Source of the DNA: Chryseobacterium gleum
Lineage (GTDB): Bacteria; Bacteroidota; Bacteroidia; Flavobacteriales_D; Crocinitomicaceae
Reading direction: 5' to 3'
Assembly: GCA_945860065.1 (NCBI GenBank)
Contig: CAMAPI010000006.1
Location: 1-55,602, forward strand
Length of the DNA stretch: 55,602 nucleotides
The position numbers were made by a program, and so were the translations under genes. The notes under the pieces are model-generated. The model did no database searches, was not told the origin of the DNA, and saw only the letters and a list, made by a program, of their open reading frames with translations. Below are positions 28,678 to 37,999 of this stretch, in pieces. The stretch's first letter is position 1. Each line of letters opens with the position of its first letter.

Positions 28678-30558
28678 ATGATCCGCAGTACCGCTCTTTT
28701 ATTTTCTGGATTCTTTTTTGCATTTTGCATGAGTCCTGCGAAGCGCAACCTTGAACCCATTTTTCCCGATGCCCCTCGTATTTGGTATTCCCCAGAATTT
28801 GATTCCTTAAATGGAAAAAAAATGTTCGAACAGTCCTTGGACTACGAAAAATCCATCGTAATTCTAGAAAACAAAAACCAACTGCTCCCACTGGGAAATG
28901 TGGCATTTAAAAGTGCACATATTTCGATTGGAGGGAATCCAACGGTATTTCACAATGGACTAGAACGCTATGTTACGAGTGATCAGCTTTTGCGTCCCGT
29001 TTTGCATGCACATGAATTGAAGGAATGGTTCAAACAAACGTCGCACGATGTCGTTTTTCTCAGTATCCATGCTACGCAAAACACGAAAATTGATTCCATC
29101 GATATATCCATTTTTAATGAGATTCCTAAACACGCGAAAGTGATTCTTTGTGTTTTTGGTGACAAATCCATTCTCGCTCAACTTCCAACCAAAGGAATTG
29201 ATGCAATCATTTGGGGGAAAGAAAACCACGAAATCGCACAAGAACGCCTAAGTCAATTGATATTTGGCAGCATTGGTACCACAGCTAAATTAGCTAAGGA
29301 GCTGAATTCTTTGGATCAAACGTTTGCGCTTGGACAAGGAATCCAAACGGCAACTAACGGAAGATTAAAGTATAGTAGTCCAGAGGAAATCGGTGTCGAC
29401 TCAAAAAAACTAGCAGGCATCGACCTCATCGCTCAAGAAGGAATTGAAAAAGGTGCGTATCCGGGTTGTCAAGTGTTGGTGGCTGTCAACGATCAAATTA
29501 TCTGGCGTAAATGTTACGGTAATCAGAGCTACGAGAGCACTGCCACACCTGTTCAATTGACGGATGTTTACGATATTGCATCTGTGACAAAAATCGCTGC
29601 ATCAACCTTGTTGGCGATGCATTTACAAAGCAAAGGACAATATTCGCTGGATAAGAAATTGAAAGACTACATTCCCGAAGTGACAGGTGATGGTCCATTT
29701 GGAAATATAATGATTCGGGACATGATGGCGCATCAAGCCGGACTAACACCTTGGATTCCGTTTTACAAGCGTACGATGCAAAATGGACAATGGAATACGG
29801 CTATTTATAGTACAACACAGAAACCTGGATTTGATCGTCAAGTTGCAACTGGATTGTACATCAAGGATTCGTATGCGGATAGTATGTATGCGCAAATCCT
29901 CAAATCGACACTTGGACCAAAAAAATACGAATACTCGGATCTTTGTTACTATTTCACACAAAAAATACTAGAAAAACAGATTGGACAAAAACAAAATACC
30001 TATTTAGAAGAACACATTTATCGTCCAATGGGACTGCGCTACATGCGTTATTTACCTTTGGAACACTTCCATCCATCACAGATAATTCCAACAGAGAACG
30101 ACCAGGCGTTTCGCAAGCAATTATTGCATGGATATGTTCATGATCCAGGAGCAGCAATGCTAGGTGGAGTTGCTGGACACGCAGGAATTTTCGCGAACGC
30201 GACAGATCTAGCGAGCATCATGCAATTGTTTTTGAACAAAGGGAAATATGCTCGAATGGAATTTTTCTCAGAAGCAGTTTGTAACGAGTACACCAAACAA
30301 CAATTCCCTGGTAACCGTCGAGGAGCCGGATTCGACCGTCCGAATGCAAGTGGTGGTGGAACCTGTGACGAATTAGCTTCCTCACAGAGTTTTGGTCACT
30401 CTGGATTTACAGGAACACTCGCTTGGGCAGATCCAAAAAACAAAGTGATCTTTATTTTCTTGTCGAACCGCGTGAATCCAAGTCAGGACAACTGGAAAAT
30501 TCGCGACATGAATATTCGAACGAATATTCAACACGTAATCTATCAAGCGCTGCAATAA
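28678..30558 (+). CDS. Serine hydrolase (beta-lactamase fold) with GH3 C-terminal-like domain
   Basis: A 626-residue protein with a hydrophobic N-terminus (about 5-18). Residues about 48-222 resemble the C-terminal domain of GH3 glycosidases, opening SLDYEKSIVILENKNQLLPL. A linker LKYSSPEEIGVDS then leads into a beta-lactamase/penicillin-binding-protein fold with Ser302-x-x-Lys305 (SVTK), Tyr419-Ser-Asp (YSD) and a late HSGFTG. Bacteroidota commonly encode a GH3 barrel, GH3 C-terminal domain and this hydrolase in one chain of nearly 1000 residues; the barrel is absent here. The substrate may be a peptide or ester in the periplasm. Its stop is 2 nt from the convergent M14 gene. Confidence 0.85.
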   Translation: MIRSTALLFSGFFFAFCMSPAKRNLEPIFPDAPRIWYSPEFDSLNGKKMFEQSLDYEKSIVILENKNQLLPLGNVAFKSAHISIGGNPTVFHNGLERYVTSDQLLRPVLHAHELKEWFKQTSHDVVFLSIHATQNTKIDSIDISIFNEIPKHAKVILCVFGDKSILAQLPTKGIDAIIWGKENHEIAQERLSQLIFGSIGTTAKLAKELNSLDQTFALGQGIQTATNGRLKYSSPEEIGVDSKKLAGIDLIAQEGIEKGAYPGCQVLVAVNDQIIWRKCYGNQSYESTATPVQLTDVYDIASVTKIAASTLLAMHLQSKGQYSLDKKLKDYIPEVTGDGPFGNIMIRDMMAHQAGLTPWIPFYKRTMQNGQWNTAIYSTTQKPGFDRQVATGLYIKDSYADSMYAQILKSTLGPKKYEYSDLCYYFTQKILEKQIGQKQNTYLEEHIYRPMGLRYMRYLPLEHFHPSQIIPTENDQAFRKQLLHGYVHDPGAAMLGGVAGHAGIFANATDLASIMQLFLNKGKYARMEFFSEAVCNEYTKQQFPGNRRGAGFDRPNASGGGTCDELASSQSFGHSGFTGTLAWADPKNKVIFIFLSNRVNPSQDNWKIRDMNIRTNIQHVIYQALQ

Positions 30559-30560
30559 AT

Positions 30561-32996
30561 TTATTCGTTCACGAAGAACACGGCGTTAGCGATCATCAAT
30601 TTCCCGCTTTCCCAGAATCCACGGAACAAGGGGTTATCAATAAAATAAATGACAGATCCTCTTCCATAGGATTGATATCCAGCTATTGCTGCTTCAGACT
30701 GTTGTCGTTTCACACGGGACCCTACAAATCCATTCAGCGCTTTTGCATCCTTTTTCAAATGGAACACATTTGCTTCGCTCACTTTCATTTGCTCGGCACT
30801 CTGACGCAGTGTATAATAGCGATCGTATCCAAATGCAAGCGGATTAGATGAATCAAACTCACATTCGTAGATGGCACCAATGATATTATTGGAAACTTGA
30901 CCACGCTCTTGTTTGGAAAAAGGCACTGGTTTTTGCAGGCTATCTGTTTTATTTTCTACTTGTGAAATATCAAACCCTTCTTTTCCAACTAAGTCATTCA
31001 CGGCAAATCCTATTACGATAAGCTTTCCACCATTTTGAATCCATTCCTTCACTTGTGTGTTTTCGGAAAGCGAAATTCCTCCTTCAGGAACAAACAAAAC
31101 GGTTAATTTGGGCAATGCTTCTTCTAAATCATCCATAAAAACCAAATGAATGGATCTTTCCATCTGACGCTCAAAGAAATGCCAAATTTCACCGACGTTT
31201 AAAGAAGATGCGTCCTCTCCCGCCAACAATCCAATGGAATGATTAGGTATTTTTTTCACGGATGATGATCCAAGATCCAGCCCTTCTTGAACGAATCCAG
31301 ATGCCAAAGCCGTTAAACTCACGGCATGTTTATTCGCGATTTTGAGAACCGTTTGATCAAAATCAATACGTTTGTTTTCTCCACGAAGGATGATCAAGGT
31401 ACCCGGATTAAAGTTCACATCTTGTGCCTTGAATCCCTTTTCGTTAAAATAAACATCCATTCCAGCTTCTTGTAATTCTGTCAAAAAACGCGTGGATTTC
31501 ATGGACTCCCAAGCCGCTACATACGCATAACATGTCGGTGATGAAACTTGATTCAAGGTCGCAGACCAACCACTGAATACCGTTCCTTTTGAATTTCCTG
31601 TTTCAATTGCCCATGCTTCCACACCATACGCAAATGGCAAGGTCCATGCTGTGATGTCGTAGGTTAAACTATCGGATAAAAGCGTTTTTGGTTCAAACAA
31701 CACGTTCACCAATGTTCCTTTTTCTTGATTGGTATGAATCAACATATCACCTTGAACCAATTTCAATGTTTCGATTTGACCATTTTGATAATGATATGCC
31801 TTTGATGAAGATTCCTGAGTCGAGGTCGTAATCATCTCTACTTGAATGCTATTTTTCTTCATCAATGTCATCAAGGGTTCTAACTTTGCCTGGGATGATC
31901 GAAGCACATACGTTTTATACTTATAGTTCTTTTGAACGCAGAATTGCTGGTATTCTTTCACCAATTTCGCTACATTCTTCGCGCTCATTTCTACGGTTGA
32001 CAATCCCGTTGTCACATGATGAGACACACGATCCTTTAAACTCAAGGTATCTCCAACTTGAGTAATGACCGCTAATCCGGCTCGTCCACTCCCACCCTGC
32101 TCATAGGTCATCCCAATACTTCCGCTATACGTTGGATACGTGTCCCCGTAACTTGGGTACAATAAATCAAAGATTTCTTTTGAAAAATACAACCATCCTT
32201 CTTTATCGAAATAGGAAGCGTGATTCCCTCCGATTTCTTTTTGAAAATCTCGTTGCCAATTCGTAATGACTTCATGGTACGGTTCTGCAGCGGGTGGAAA
32301 ATAATAAGGTTCATTGATTCCTTGTTCGTGGAAATCGACATGTACGTGGGGTAACCACTGATTGTAACGCTGAACACGTTGTTCTGATTCAATTTGTATC
32401 ATCCATGCCCAATCGCGGTTTAAGTCGAACAAATAGTGATTTGGACGTCCACTTGGCCACGGTTCTTTGTGTTCAGCGGAAAATTTATGGATATCCGCAG
32501 GAGTATTACCATATTGCTGATAAAAGTTCACATAGCGATCTCTTCCATCGGGATTCAAACATGGATCCATAATAACAATCGTGTTCGCAAGGTAAGCTGC
32601 TTTATCGGTGAGCAAACGATACGCTGTTTGCATGGCAGCTTCTGTACCCGAGCTTTCATTTCCATGAACGTTGTAACTCAACCAGACAATCGCTAGTTTT
32701 TCTGAGGCAGCACGATTTTGGTGATTTTGACGAATTTCTTCGAGTTTTTTTAAATTTTCAGGTGTACCAAAAAATGCCAACAACAAATCGCGGTGTTCAT
32801 ACGTCTCACCGTATTTCTCCACTTTCATCATCGAAGGATACGCGGCTTGTAACGCATGAAAATAGTCAACAACTTTATCTTGACGTGTAAAACGCGTGCC
32901 AATTTCGTATCCTAAAAATGAGGTTGGAGTGAAATTTTGAGCGTCCATAACAAATGTCAAGAGACATAAGACAACTGTTAACATTTGTTTTTTCAT
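30561..32996 (-). CDS. Secreted M14-family zinc carboxypeptidase
   Basis: An 811-residue protein with signal peptide MKKQMLTVVLCLLTFVMDAQ. The metallopeptidase domain (about 40-370) has His111 and Glu114 in NVHGNESSGTEA, NPDGRDRYVNFYQ, the third ligand in HVDFHEQG, and the catalytic-type Glu in TYEQGGSGRAG. The remaining C-terminal half contains an alpha/beta domain with LLAGEDASS and ends with a strand-rich region. M14 enzymes remove C-terminal residues from peptides. The ATG overlaps the stop of the deacylase gene by 4 nt, so it is the last gene of the rimK operon. Confidence 0.9.
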   Translation of the reverse strand: MKKQMLTVVLCLLTFVMDAQNFTPTSFLGYEIGTRFTRQDKVVDYFHALQAAYPSMMKVEKYGETYEHRDLLLAFFGTPENLKKLEEIRQNHQNRAASEKLAIVWLSYNVHGNESSGTEAAMQTAYRLLTDKAAYLANTIVIMDPCLNPDGRDRYVNFYQQYGNTPADIHKFSAEHKEPWPSGRPNHYLFDLNRDWAWMIQIESEQRVQRYNQWLPHVHVDFHEQGINEPYYFPPAAEPYHEVITNWQRDFQKEIGGNHASYFDKEGWLYFSKEIFDLLYPSYGDTYPTYSGSIGMTYEQGGSGRAGLAVITQVGDTLSLKDRVSHHVTTGLSTVEMSAKNVAKLVKEYQQFCVQKNYKYKTYVLRSSQAKLEPLMTLMKKNSIQVEMITTSTQESSSKAYHYQNGQIETLKLVQGDMLIHTNQEKGTLVNVLFEPKTLLSDSLTYDITAWTLPFAYGVEAWAIETGNSKGTVFSGWSATLNQVSSPTCYAYVAAWESMKSTRFLTELQEAGMDVYFNEKGFKAQDVNFNPGTLIILRGENKRIDFDQTVLKIANKHAVSLTALASGFVQEGLDLGSSSVKKIPNHSIGLLAGEDASSLNVGEIWHFFERQMERSIHLVFMDDLEEALPKLTVLFVPEGGISLSENTQVKEWIQNGGKLIVIGFAVNDLVGKEGFDISQVENKTDSLQKPVPFSKQERGQVSNNIIGAIYECEFDSSNPLAFGYDRYYTLRQSAEQMKVSEANVFHLKKDAKALNGFVGSRVKRQQSEAAIAGYQSYGRGSVIYFIDNPLFRGFWESGKLMIANAVFFVNE

Positions 32997-33946
32997 GATG
33001 GTTCATTTAATTTTTTCGCGATGTTAATGATGGCATCACCTTTGTAGACAACTGGGGACTCATTCGTACAGATAATGTAACCGTCCTGGGTTGCTTTAAT
33101 TTTTTTCTCGTAATTCCCGTAGGGATCAGTGACAATGCCTAAAATGTCCCCTTTAAAAATAGCTGCCCCATTCTGGATAAATGCCTGAAACATTCCGGAA
33201 GAAGGTGCTCTCATCCATTTGCTTTGAACCAGTAAAATTGGCTCACGGTCCTTCGAAATATCATATTTATAATTCCTCATACCAAGATGAGAAATCACTC
33301 GTTTCACACCATTTAAACCTTCCTCTACAACAAGTTCATCGATGCTATTCGACTTTCCACCTTCATAAAGGAGTATTTTCTTTTTGCGTTTCACAATGGA
33401 TTCGCGCAAGGTTTTCGAAATTAAATTAGAATTTAAGATAAACGGCGGATTAAAAACCCGAGCTAATTCGACACTTTCTTCATCCTTAAAAACGGTGCGA
33501 ATCTGTGGGAAGTTATTTCGTTGCGACGCGCCAGTATGAAAATCAATGATGTAATCGCAATGTGGAGCGAGTTCTTTCATGAAATGAAAGGCAAATTGAG
33601 AAGCCAACGAACCATTTGAACTTCCTGGAAAGCTTCGATTTAAATCTCGTCCATCTGGTAATTCACGCTGTAAATTAAGAAATCCAAATATGTTAAAAAC
33701 GGGCAAACAGATGATCGTTCCTTTAGTAGGCTTGTGTAACTTTTTACGAAGAAAGCGACGGATAATTTCAACCCCGTTGATTTCGTCGCCATGCAAACCC
33801 GCCATCAATAAAACGGTTGGACCATCTTCCTTCGCTCGTTCCACCATAACGGGAACTAAAATAGGCGTTCGGGTGTGGAGGTGAGCAACATCAAAATTTA
33901 ATTGTACACTTTTTCCTGGCAAGATTTCTTGTCCAAGGATGACCAT
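32993..33946 (-). CDS. Succinylglutamate desuccinylase/aspartoacylase family metallo-hydrolase
   Basis: A 317-residue cytoplasmic zinc hydrolase of the AspA/AstE branch of the M14 fold. His52 and Glu55 in AGLHGDEINGVE, the third ligand in DFHTGASQRNNFPQIR, and LYEGGKSNSIDE are the metal and catalytic motifs. A beta-rich C-terminal domain follows, with ILGIVTDPYGNYEKKI. Known members cleave N-acyl amino acids. I chose ATG 33946, preceded by AAAAAAGAGTTTAAAAAA, over ATG 33976, which would overlap rimK. The stop overlaps the M14 gene start by 4 nt. Confidence 0.85.
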   Translation of the reverse strand: MVILGQEILPGKSVQLNFDVAHLHTRTPILVPVMVERAKEDGPTVLLMAGLHGDEINGVEIIRRFLRKKLHKPTKGTIICLPVFNIFGFLNLQRELPDGRDLNRSFPGSSNGSLASQFAFHFMKELAPHCDYIIDFHTGASQRNNFPQIRTVFKDEESVELARVFNPPFILNSNLISKTLRESIVKRKKKILLYEGGKSNSIDELVVEEGLNGVKRVISHLGMRNYKYDISKDREPILLVQSKWMRAPSSGMFQAFIQNGAAIFKGDILGIVTDPYGNYEKKIKATQDGYIICTNESPVVYKGDAIINIAKKLNEPS

Positions 33947-33962
33947 TTTTTTAAACTCTTTT

Positions 33963-34841
33963 TTAACGATTGACATTGCGTTCGATGTATGAAATGATTT
34001 TCCCTGCAATATCCTGTTGTGTTGTTTTCTCGATTCCCTCTAATCCTGGAGATGAATTTACTTCCAACACAAGAGGACCTCTTTCTGATTGCAACATATC
34101 TACACCCGCAATTCCGAGTCCAACTGCTTTTGCAGCTAAAATCGCCGTGTATTTTTCTTCGGTTGTCAATTCAATTTCCATAGATGTTCCACCGCGATGC
34201 AAGTTCGAACGAAACTCCCCTGGTTTTCCTTGGCGCTTCATCGCTCCAACTACTTCGCCGTCTACCACAAAAGCACGTATATCTGCTCCTTTTGCTTCAC
34301 GGATAAATTCTTGTACAATGACGCGGGCTTTTAAACCGTTGAATGCTTCTAATACGGATTGCGCAGCATTCATGTTTTCTGCTAAAACGACTCCAAGTCC
34401 TTGCGTTCCCTCAAGTAATTTTAAAACGACTGGTGCACCACCTGCAGACTGAACAACATGTTTTACGTCCTTCGAATAATTCGTAAAAACCGTTTTCGGC
34501 AAACCAATTCCTTCTTTAGAAAGTACTTGCAGACAACGTAGTTTATCGCGTGAGTGAATGATTCCCCTTGAATTTACCGCAGTGAAGACATTCATCATTT
34601 CAAATTGACGAACAACAGCAGTACCAAAAAAAGTTACCGATGCTCCAATTCTCGGAATCACCGCATCGAATCCTTTTAGGTATCGATCTCCGTAATATAG
34701 TGCGGGACCTGTTTGTTCGATTTCGATGTTGCATTTCAAGTGATCAATCACATGTGCTTCATGTCCTCTTTCCTCAGCCGCTTCTACGAGTCGTCGTGTG
34801 GAATATAAATTCGAATTTCTGGAGAGAATGGCAATTTTCAT
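33963..34841 (-). CDS. rimK: RimK-type ATP-grasp glutamate ligase
   Basis: A 292-residue ATP-grasp ligase that is colinear with RimK, the enzyme that adds glutamates to the C-terminus of ribosomal protein S6. Seen: [37 protein letters not shown], the ATP-grasp lysines in [33 protein letters not shown], and metal-binding [15 protein letters not shown]. The substrate here has not been tested and could be another protein or peptide. Its start overlaps the protease stop by 4 nt, so the genes are translationally coupled. Confidence 0.93.
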   Translation of the reverse strand: MKIAILSRNSNLYSTRRLVEAAEERGHEAHVIDHLKCNIEIEQTGPALYYGDRYLKGFDAVIPRIGASVTFFGTAVVRQFEMMNVFTAVNSRGIIHSRDKLRCLQVLSKEGIGLPKTVFTNYSKDVKHVVQSAGGAPVVLKLLEGTQGLGVVLAENMNAAQSVLEAFNGLKARVIVQEFIREAKGADIRAFVVDGEVVGAMKRQGKPGEFRSNLHRGGTSMEIELTTEEKYTAILAAKAVGLGIAGVDMLQSERGPLVLEVNSSPGLEGIEKTTQQDIAGKIISYIERNVNR

Positions 34842-35269
34842 AAGGCGTGTAGAGATGGGTGAAGGTATTTTAAACTGGTATCAACGATGAATCGATTATT
34901 CAATAATTTACGCCCAATTAATATGGGGAATCGCATGCCATTGCGTTCAGTTAAGGAAAATTCGGTTTTAACTATTTTTCCACCCATGTGAATTTTCACA
35001 TAAATAAAATAGCGCTCTTGTGTTTGTCCGGTGGAACTCTTCACTCTTTTCTTGCGGAATTCCTTGAAGTAAAAGATGCGGTCTATGTAAGCGGCATGTA
35101 AGTCATCCAAAAATTTCACCTCCAGAATACCATTATTCTCTTGACAATGAGAAACGTGAATACTCGAAGAGTATGCACCAGTGTCTACTTTCACCTGCAC
35201 ATCGCTTAAACCGAACTCGATGAGATCAGCTACTTCGCGTCTACCAATTACAACTTTTTCCTTTTTCAT
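34838..35269 (-). CDS. Retropepsin-like RimB/Zn_protease-family protein
   Basis: A 143-residue single-domain protein. The aspartic-protease-like triad appears as [13 protein letters not shown] (Asp29-Thr30-Gly31). The family, once called ATP-dependent zinc protease, includes RimB, described in Pseudomonas as a protease that trims glutamate tails that RimK adds. It leads the operon with rimK, the deacylase and the M14 gene. A TAAATTTG box ends 10 nt before the ATG, giving a very short leader. Confidence 0.85.
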   Translation of the reverse strand: MKKEKVVIGRREVADLIEFGLSDVQVKVDTGAYSSSIHVSHCQENNGILEVKFLDDLHAAYIDRIFYFKEFRKKRVKSSTGQTQERYFIYVKIHMGGKIVKTEFSLTERNGMRFPILIGRKLLNNRFIVDTSLKYLHPSLHAL

Positions 35270-35279
35270 GGATGAGCAA

Positions 35280-35287
35280 CAAATTTA
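35280..35287 (-). promoter_or_regulatory. -7 promoter box of the rimK operon
   Basis: Reads TAAATTTG on the minus strand, 10 nt before the ATG at 35269. Confidence 0.55.
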
Positions 35288-35358
35288 CTTGAATAATTGT
35301 GAAAAATAAAATACTTCAAGAAATCAAAATAAAGCTCGGATAACCGCGTTAAGGATTG

Positions 35359-35366
35359 TAACTTTG
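35359..35366 (+). promoter_or_regulatory. -7 promoter box of the TonB-dependent receptor
   Basis: TAACTTTG, a perfect TAnnTTTG match, followed by 5 nt and the ATG of the receptor gene. Confidence 0.6.
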
Positions 35367-35371
35367 TCTAT

Positions 35372-37999
35372 ATGAACTATTGGATTTTCATCATCGCGTT
35401 TGTTACCAGTAATTTAGCTTGGAGTCAACAGGTACGCATTGAGGGCACTTGCGTGGGGAAGTTAAATAAAGCCCTCGGAAATGTTCAAATTAAAATCAAA
35501 CAGTATCCATCTTTAACCTTACAATCAGATAAAGGCGGGAACTATTCATTCGAAGCAAAAGCAGGCGATACCTTATTAATTCAATATTCCATTGAAGATT
35601 TACGAGACCAAGTAACGGTAATTATTAAAAATCAGGCGATTCAAGTCATTCCAAAAGTGATTTTTGCCGTTTCTGAAAACCGAGAGGTAATTGTTCAATA
35701 TGGATTAAATGATCCATTCACGCTTGACATTCTTCCACCCTTAAAATATACCCAAATGGTGAATGTTGAAAAGGCTTTGGTTTATTCAACAGCAGCAACA
35801 TCGAACAATGAATTGACCTCCAATTATAACGTTCGAGGTGGAAATTACGATGAAAATTTAGTGTATGTCAATGGATTTTTGGTCTATCGTCCTTTTCTCA
35901 CCCGCAGCGGACAGCAAGAAGGAATGAGTTTTATTCATTCCTCGTTAGTTGAATCTGTGCGATTTTCAGCCGGTGGGTTTGATGCACAATACGGCGACCG
36001 CTTAAGTTCTGTTTTGGATATTACGTATCGAACACCTGATAGCTCCCGTGCAAGCAGTACGGTATCTCTTTTAGGCATTGAAGCACACGCTGAACAATCC
36101 GTTTCACCACGTTTTAATTACTTGGTTGGTGCGCGCTACCGATCAAATGGCTATTTCTTGAATTCACTTCCAACAAAAGGAGCCTACAATCCTGTTTTTG
36201 CCGATGCACAAATTTTAACCAATTACTCGATTACGGAAAAACTAACGTTTAGCCTACTCGGACATTTTTCTTCCAATGCATATCGATTTAGTCCTCAATC
36301 CGCAGAATCGGATTTTGGAACAGCAAATGAAGCCTATCGCCTGATGATTTACTATGATGGTAAAGAAGCAACCAAATTTCAAACAGCCATGGGTGGCGCT
36401 TCCCTGAAATTTGAACCAAACAAAAAAACAAATTTGGATTTCTATATTTCTGCGTTCAACACGAACGAACGAGAATACTTTGACATTCAGGGACAATACT
36501 ATATTAATCAGTTGGAAACCGATCCATCGAAAGAAGAATATGGTGATTCCATTGCAACACTTGGAGTTGGTACATTTCTAAACCATGCACGAAATCGTTT
36601 AAATGCGACCATTCTAAGTGCTTACCACAACGGATCTATACTACTCTTCAACGGATATACCGATGATGAACAATTGCATGCGCGAACTTCGAGCATTAAA
36701 TGGGGCGCACAAGTACAGCGCGATTTCTTTACGGATGTACTCAGTGAATGGCGCATGATTGATTCAGCAGGATATAGCTTACCTCAAGCGAATCCACAAG
36801 AAGTTACGCTATATGAAACGATTAAAGGTGATTTAAATTTAACCAACTACAAGTTTAGTGGATTCACACAATGGAACCTCACTTGGTCCACAACAAAAAA
36901 GAACTATCCCGTTAAAATTCTTAAAAAATTCAAAACGGGCGATGTGAAGTCCGTTCAAGAATATTCCAAAGTCATCAAAGAATCCAACAGTAAATTTGCC
37001 TTAGCCACTGGATTAAGAGGTGGATATACAGCGGTAAATCACGAGCCTTATTTTACGCCTCGCTTTAGTTTAACTTATTTTCCAAGAGCTTATATGGTTC
37101 AAAATAACCGCATTGTGCGCAGAAATTTGAGTTATCGCTTATCAAGTGGATTGTATTATCAGCCTCCTTTTTACCGGGAATTTAGAACCTTTGATGGGAA
37201 ATTAAACCTAAACGTTCGCGCACAGAAATCCATGCATGTCGTGGCGGCCACCGACTTGTTTTTTGAAATGTGGGGCAGAGAAAAACCGTTTAAATTTACG
37301 GGTGAACTGTATTACAAGTATTTGTGGGATGTCAATCCGTATGAAATCGAAAACGTTCGTACGAGGTATTATGCGGATAATAATGCCGTTGCTTATGCCT
37401 ATGGGATCGACATGAATGTTCACGGTGAATTCGTAAAAGGAATAGAGTCCTTCTTTAAAGTTGGTTTGATGCGCACGCGTGAAGACATCTTAAACGATCG
37501 TTATACGGAGTATTTCAACGCAGCGGGTGAACGCATTGTTTTCGGGTACAGTCAGGACCAAGTCGTGGTGGATAGCAACGTTGTTTTTCCAGGTTATGTA
37601 CCTCGTCCAACCGATCAATTACTAACCATTGGTGCATTAGTGCAGGATCAAATGCCCGGATTCGAACAATTTTCCGTTCAAATGGGCTTACAGTTTGGAT
37701 CTAGACTTCCATATGGACCACCAGATTTCACCCGCTACAAAGATACCTTGCGCATGAAGTCTTATTTTCGTGTTGACCTCGCACTATCTTATGATTTATT
37801 GAAAGGTGGGAATGCAGTGAAAAAATCATTCCTAAAAAAATGTGAAGCAGCCTCTATTTCTCTCGAAATTTTCAATTTGTTGGGAATCAATAATGTTCTT
37901 TCGAAACAATGGATTCAGGATGTGGAAGGGAAATACTACGCGATTCCAAATTACTTAACCTCTCGTCGATTCAACCTAAAGTTGAGTATCTCAATTTAA
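35372..37999 (+). CDS. TonB-dependent receptor with carboxypeptidase-like N-terminal domain
   Basis: An 875-residue outer-membrane protein. Signal peptide about 1-18 (ending AWS), then a carboxypeptidase-like regulatory domain (about 22-105), a plug with NYNVRGGNYDENLVYVNG and FSAGGFDAQYGDRLSSVLD, and a beta-barrel whose last strand is RRFNLKLSISI. Such receptors import large or scarce ligands with TonB energy. There is no SusD partner, so it is not a typical polysaccharide-utilisation pair; a siderophore or metal role is possible but unsupported. The ATG is 5 nt after TAACTTTG. It overlaps the convergent response regulator by 9 nt. Confidence 0.92.
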   Translation: MNYWIFIIAFVTSNLAWSQQVRIEGTCVGKLNKALGNVQIKIKQYPSLTLQSDKGGNYSFEAKAGDTLLIQYSIEDLRDQVTVIIKNQAIQVIPKVIFAVSENREVIVQYGLNDPFTLDILPPLKYTQMVNVEKALVYSTAATSNNELTSNYNVRGGNYDENLVYVNGFLVYRPFLTRSGQQEGMSFIHSSLVESVRFSAGGFDAQYGDRLSSVLDITYRTPDSSRASSTVSLLGIEAHAEQSVSPRFNYLVGARYRSNGYFLNSLPTKGAYNPVFADAQILTNYSITEKLTFSLLGHFSSNAYRFSPQSAESDFGTANEAYRLMIYYDGKEATKFQTAMGGASLKFEPNKKTNLDFYISAFNTNEREYFDIQGQYYINQLETDPSKEEYGDSIATLGVGTFLNHARNRLNATILSAYHNGSILLFNGYTDDEQLHARTSSIKWGAQVQRDFFTDVLSEWRMIDSAGYSLPQANPQEVTLYETIKGDLNLTNYKFSGFTQWNLTWSTTKKNYPVKILKKFKTGDVKSVQEYSKVIKESNSKFALATGLRGGYTAVNHEPYFTPRFSLTYFPRAYMVQNNRIVRRNLSYRLSSGLYYQPPFYREFRTFDGKLNLNVRAQKSMHVVAATDLFFEMWGREKPFKFTGELYYKYLWDVNPYEIENVRTRYYADNNAVAYAYGIDMNVHGEFVKGIESFFKVGLMRTREDILNDRYTEYFNAAGERIVFGYSQDQVVVDSNVVFPGYVPRPTDQLLTIGALVQDQMPGFEQFSVQMGLQFGSRLPYGPPDFTRYKDTLRMKSYFRVDLALSYDLLKGGNAVKKSFLKKCEAASISLEIFNLLGINNVLSKQWIQDVEGKYYAIPNYLTSRRFNLKLSISI

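Noticed and set aside
32108-32392. Antisense ORFs inside the M14 peptidase and other long genes
   Set aside because: These are shadow frames of strongly conserved coding sequence with no independent start region.
35372-37999. Joining the TonB receptor with the ABC importer at 52148-54872 as one uptake system
   Set aside because: They are 14 kb apart on opposite strands with unrelated genes between; any link is speculation.
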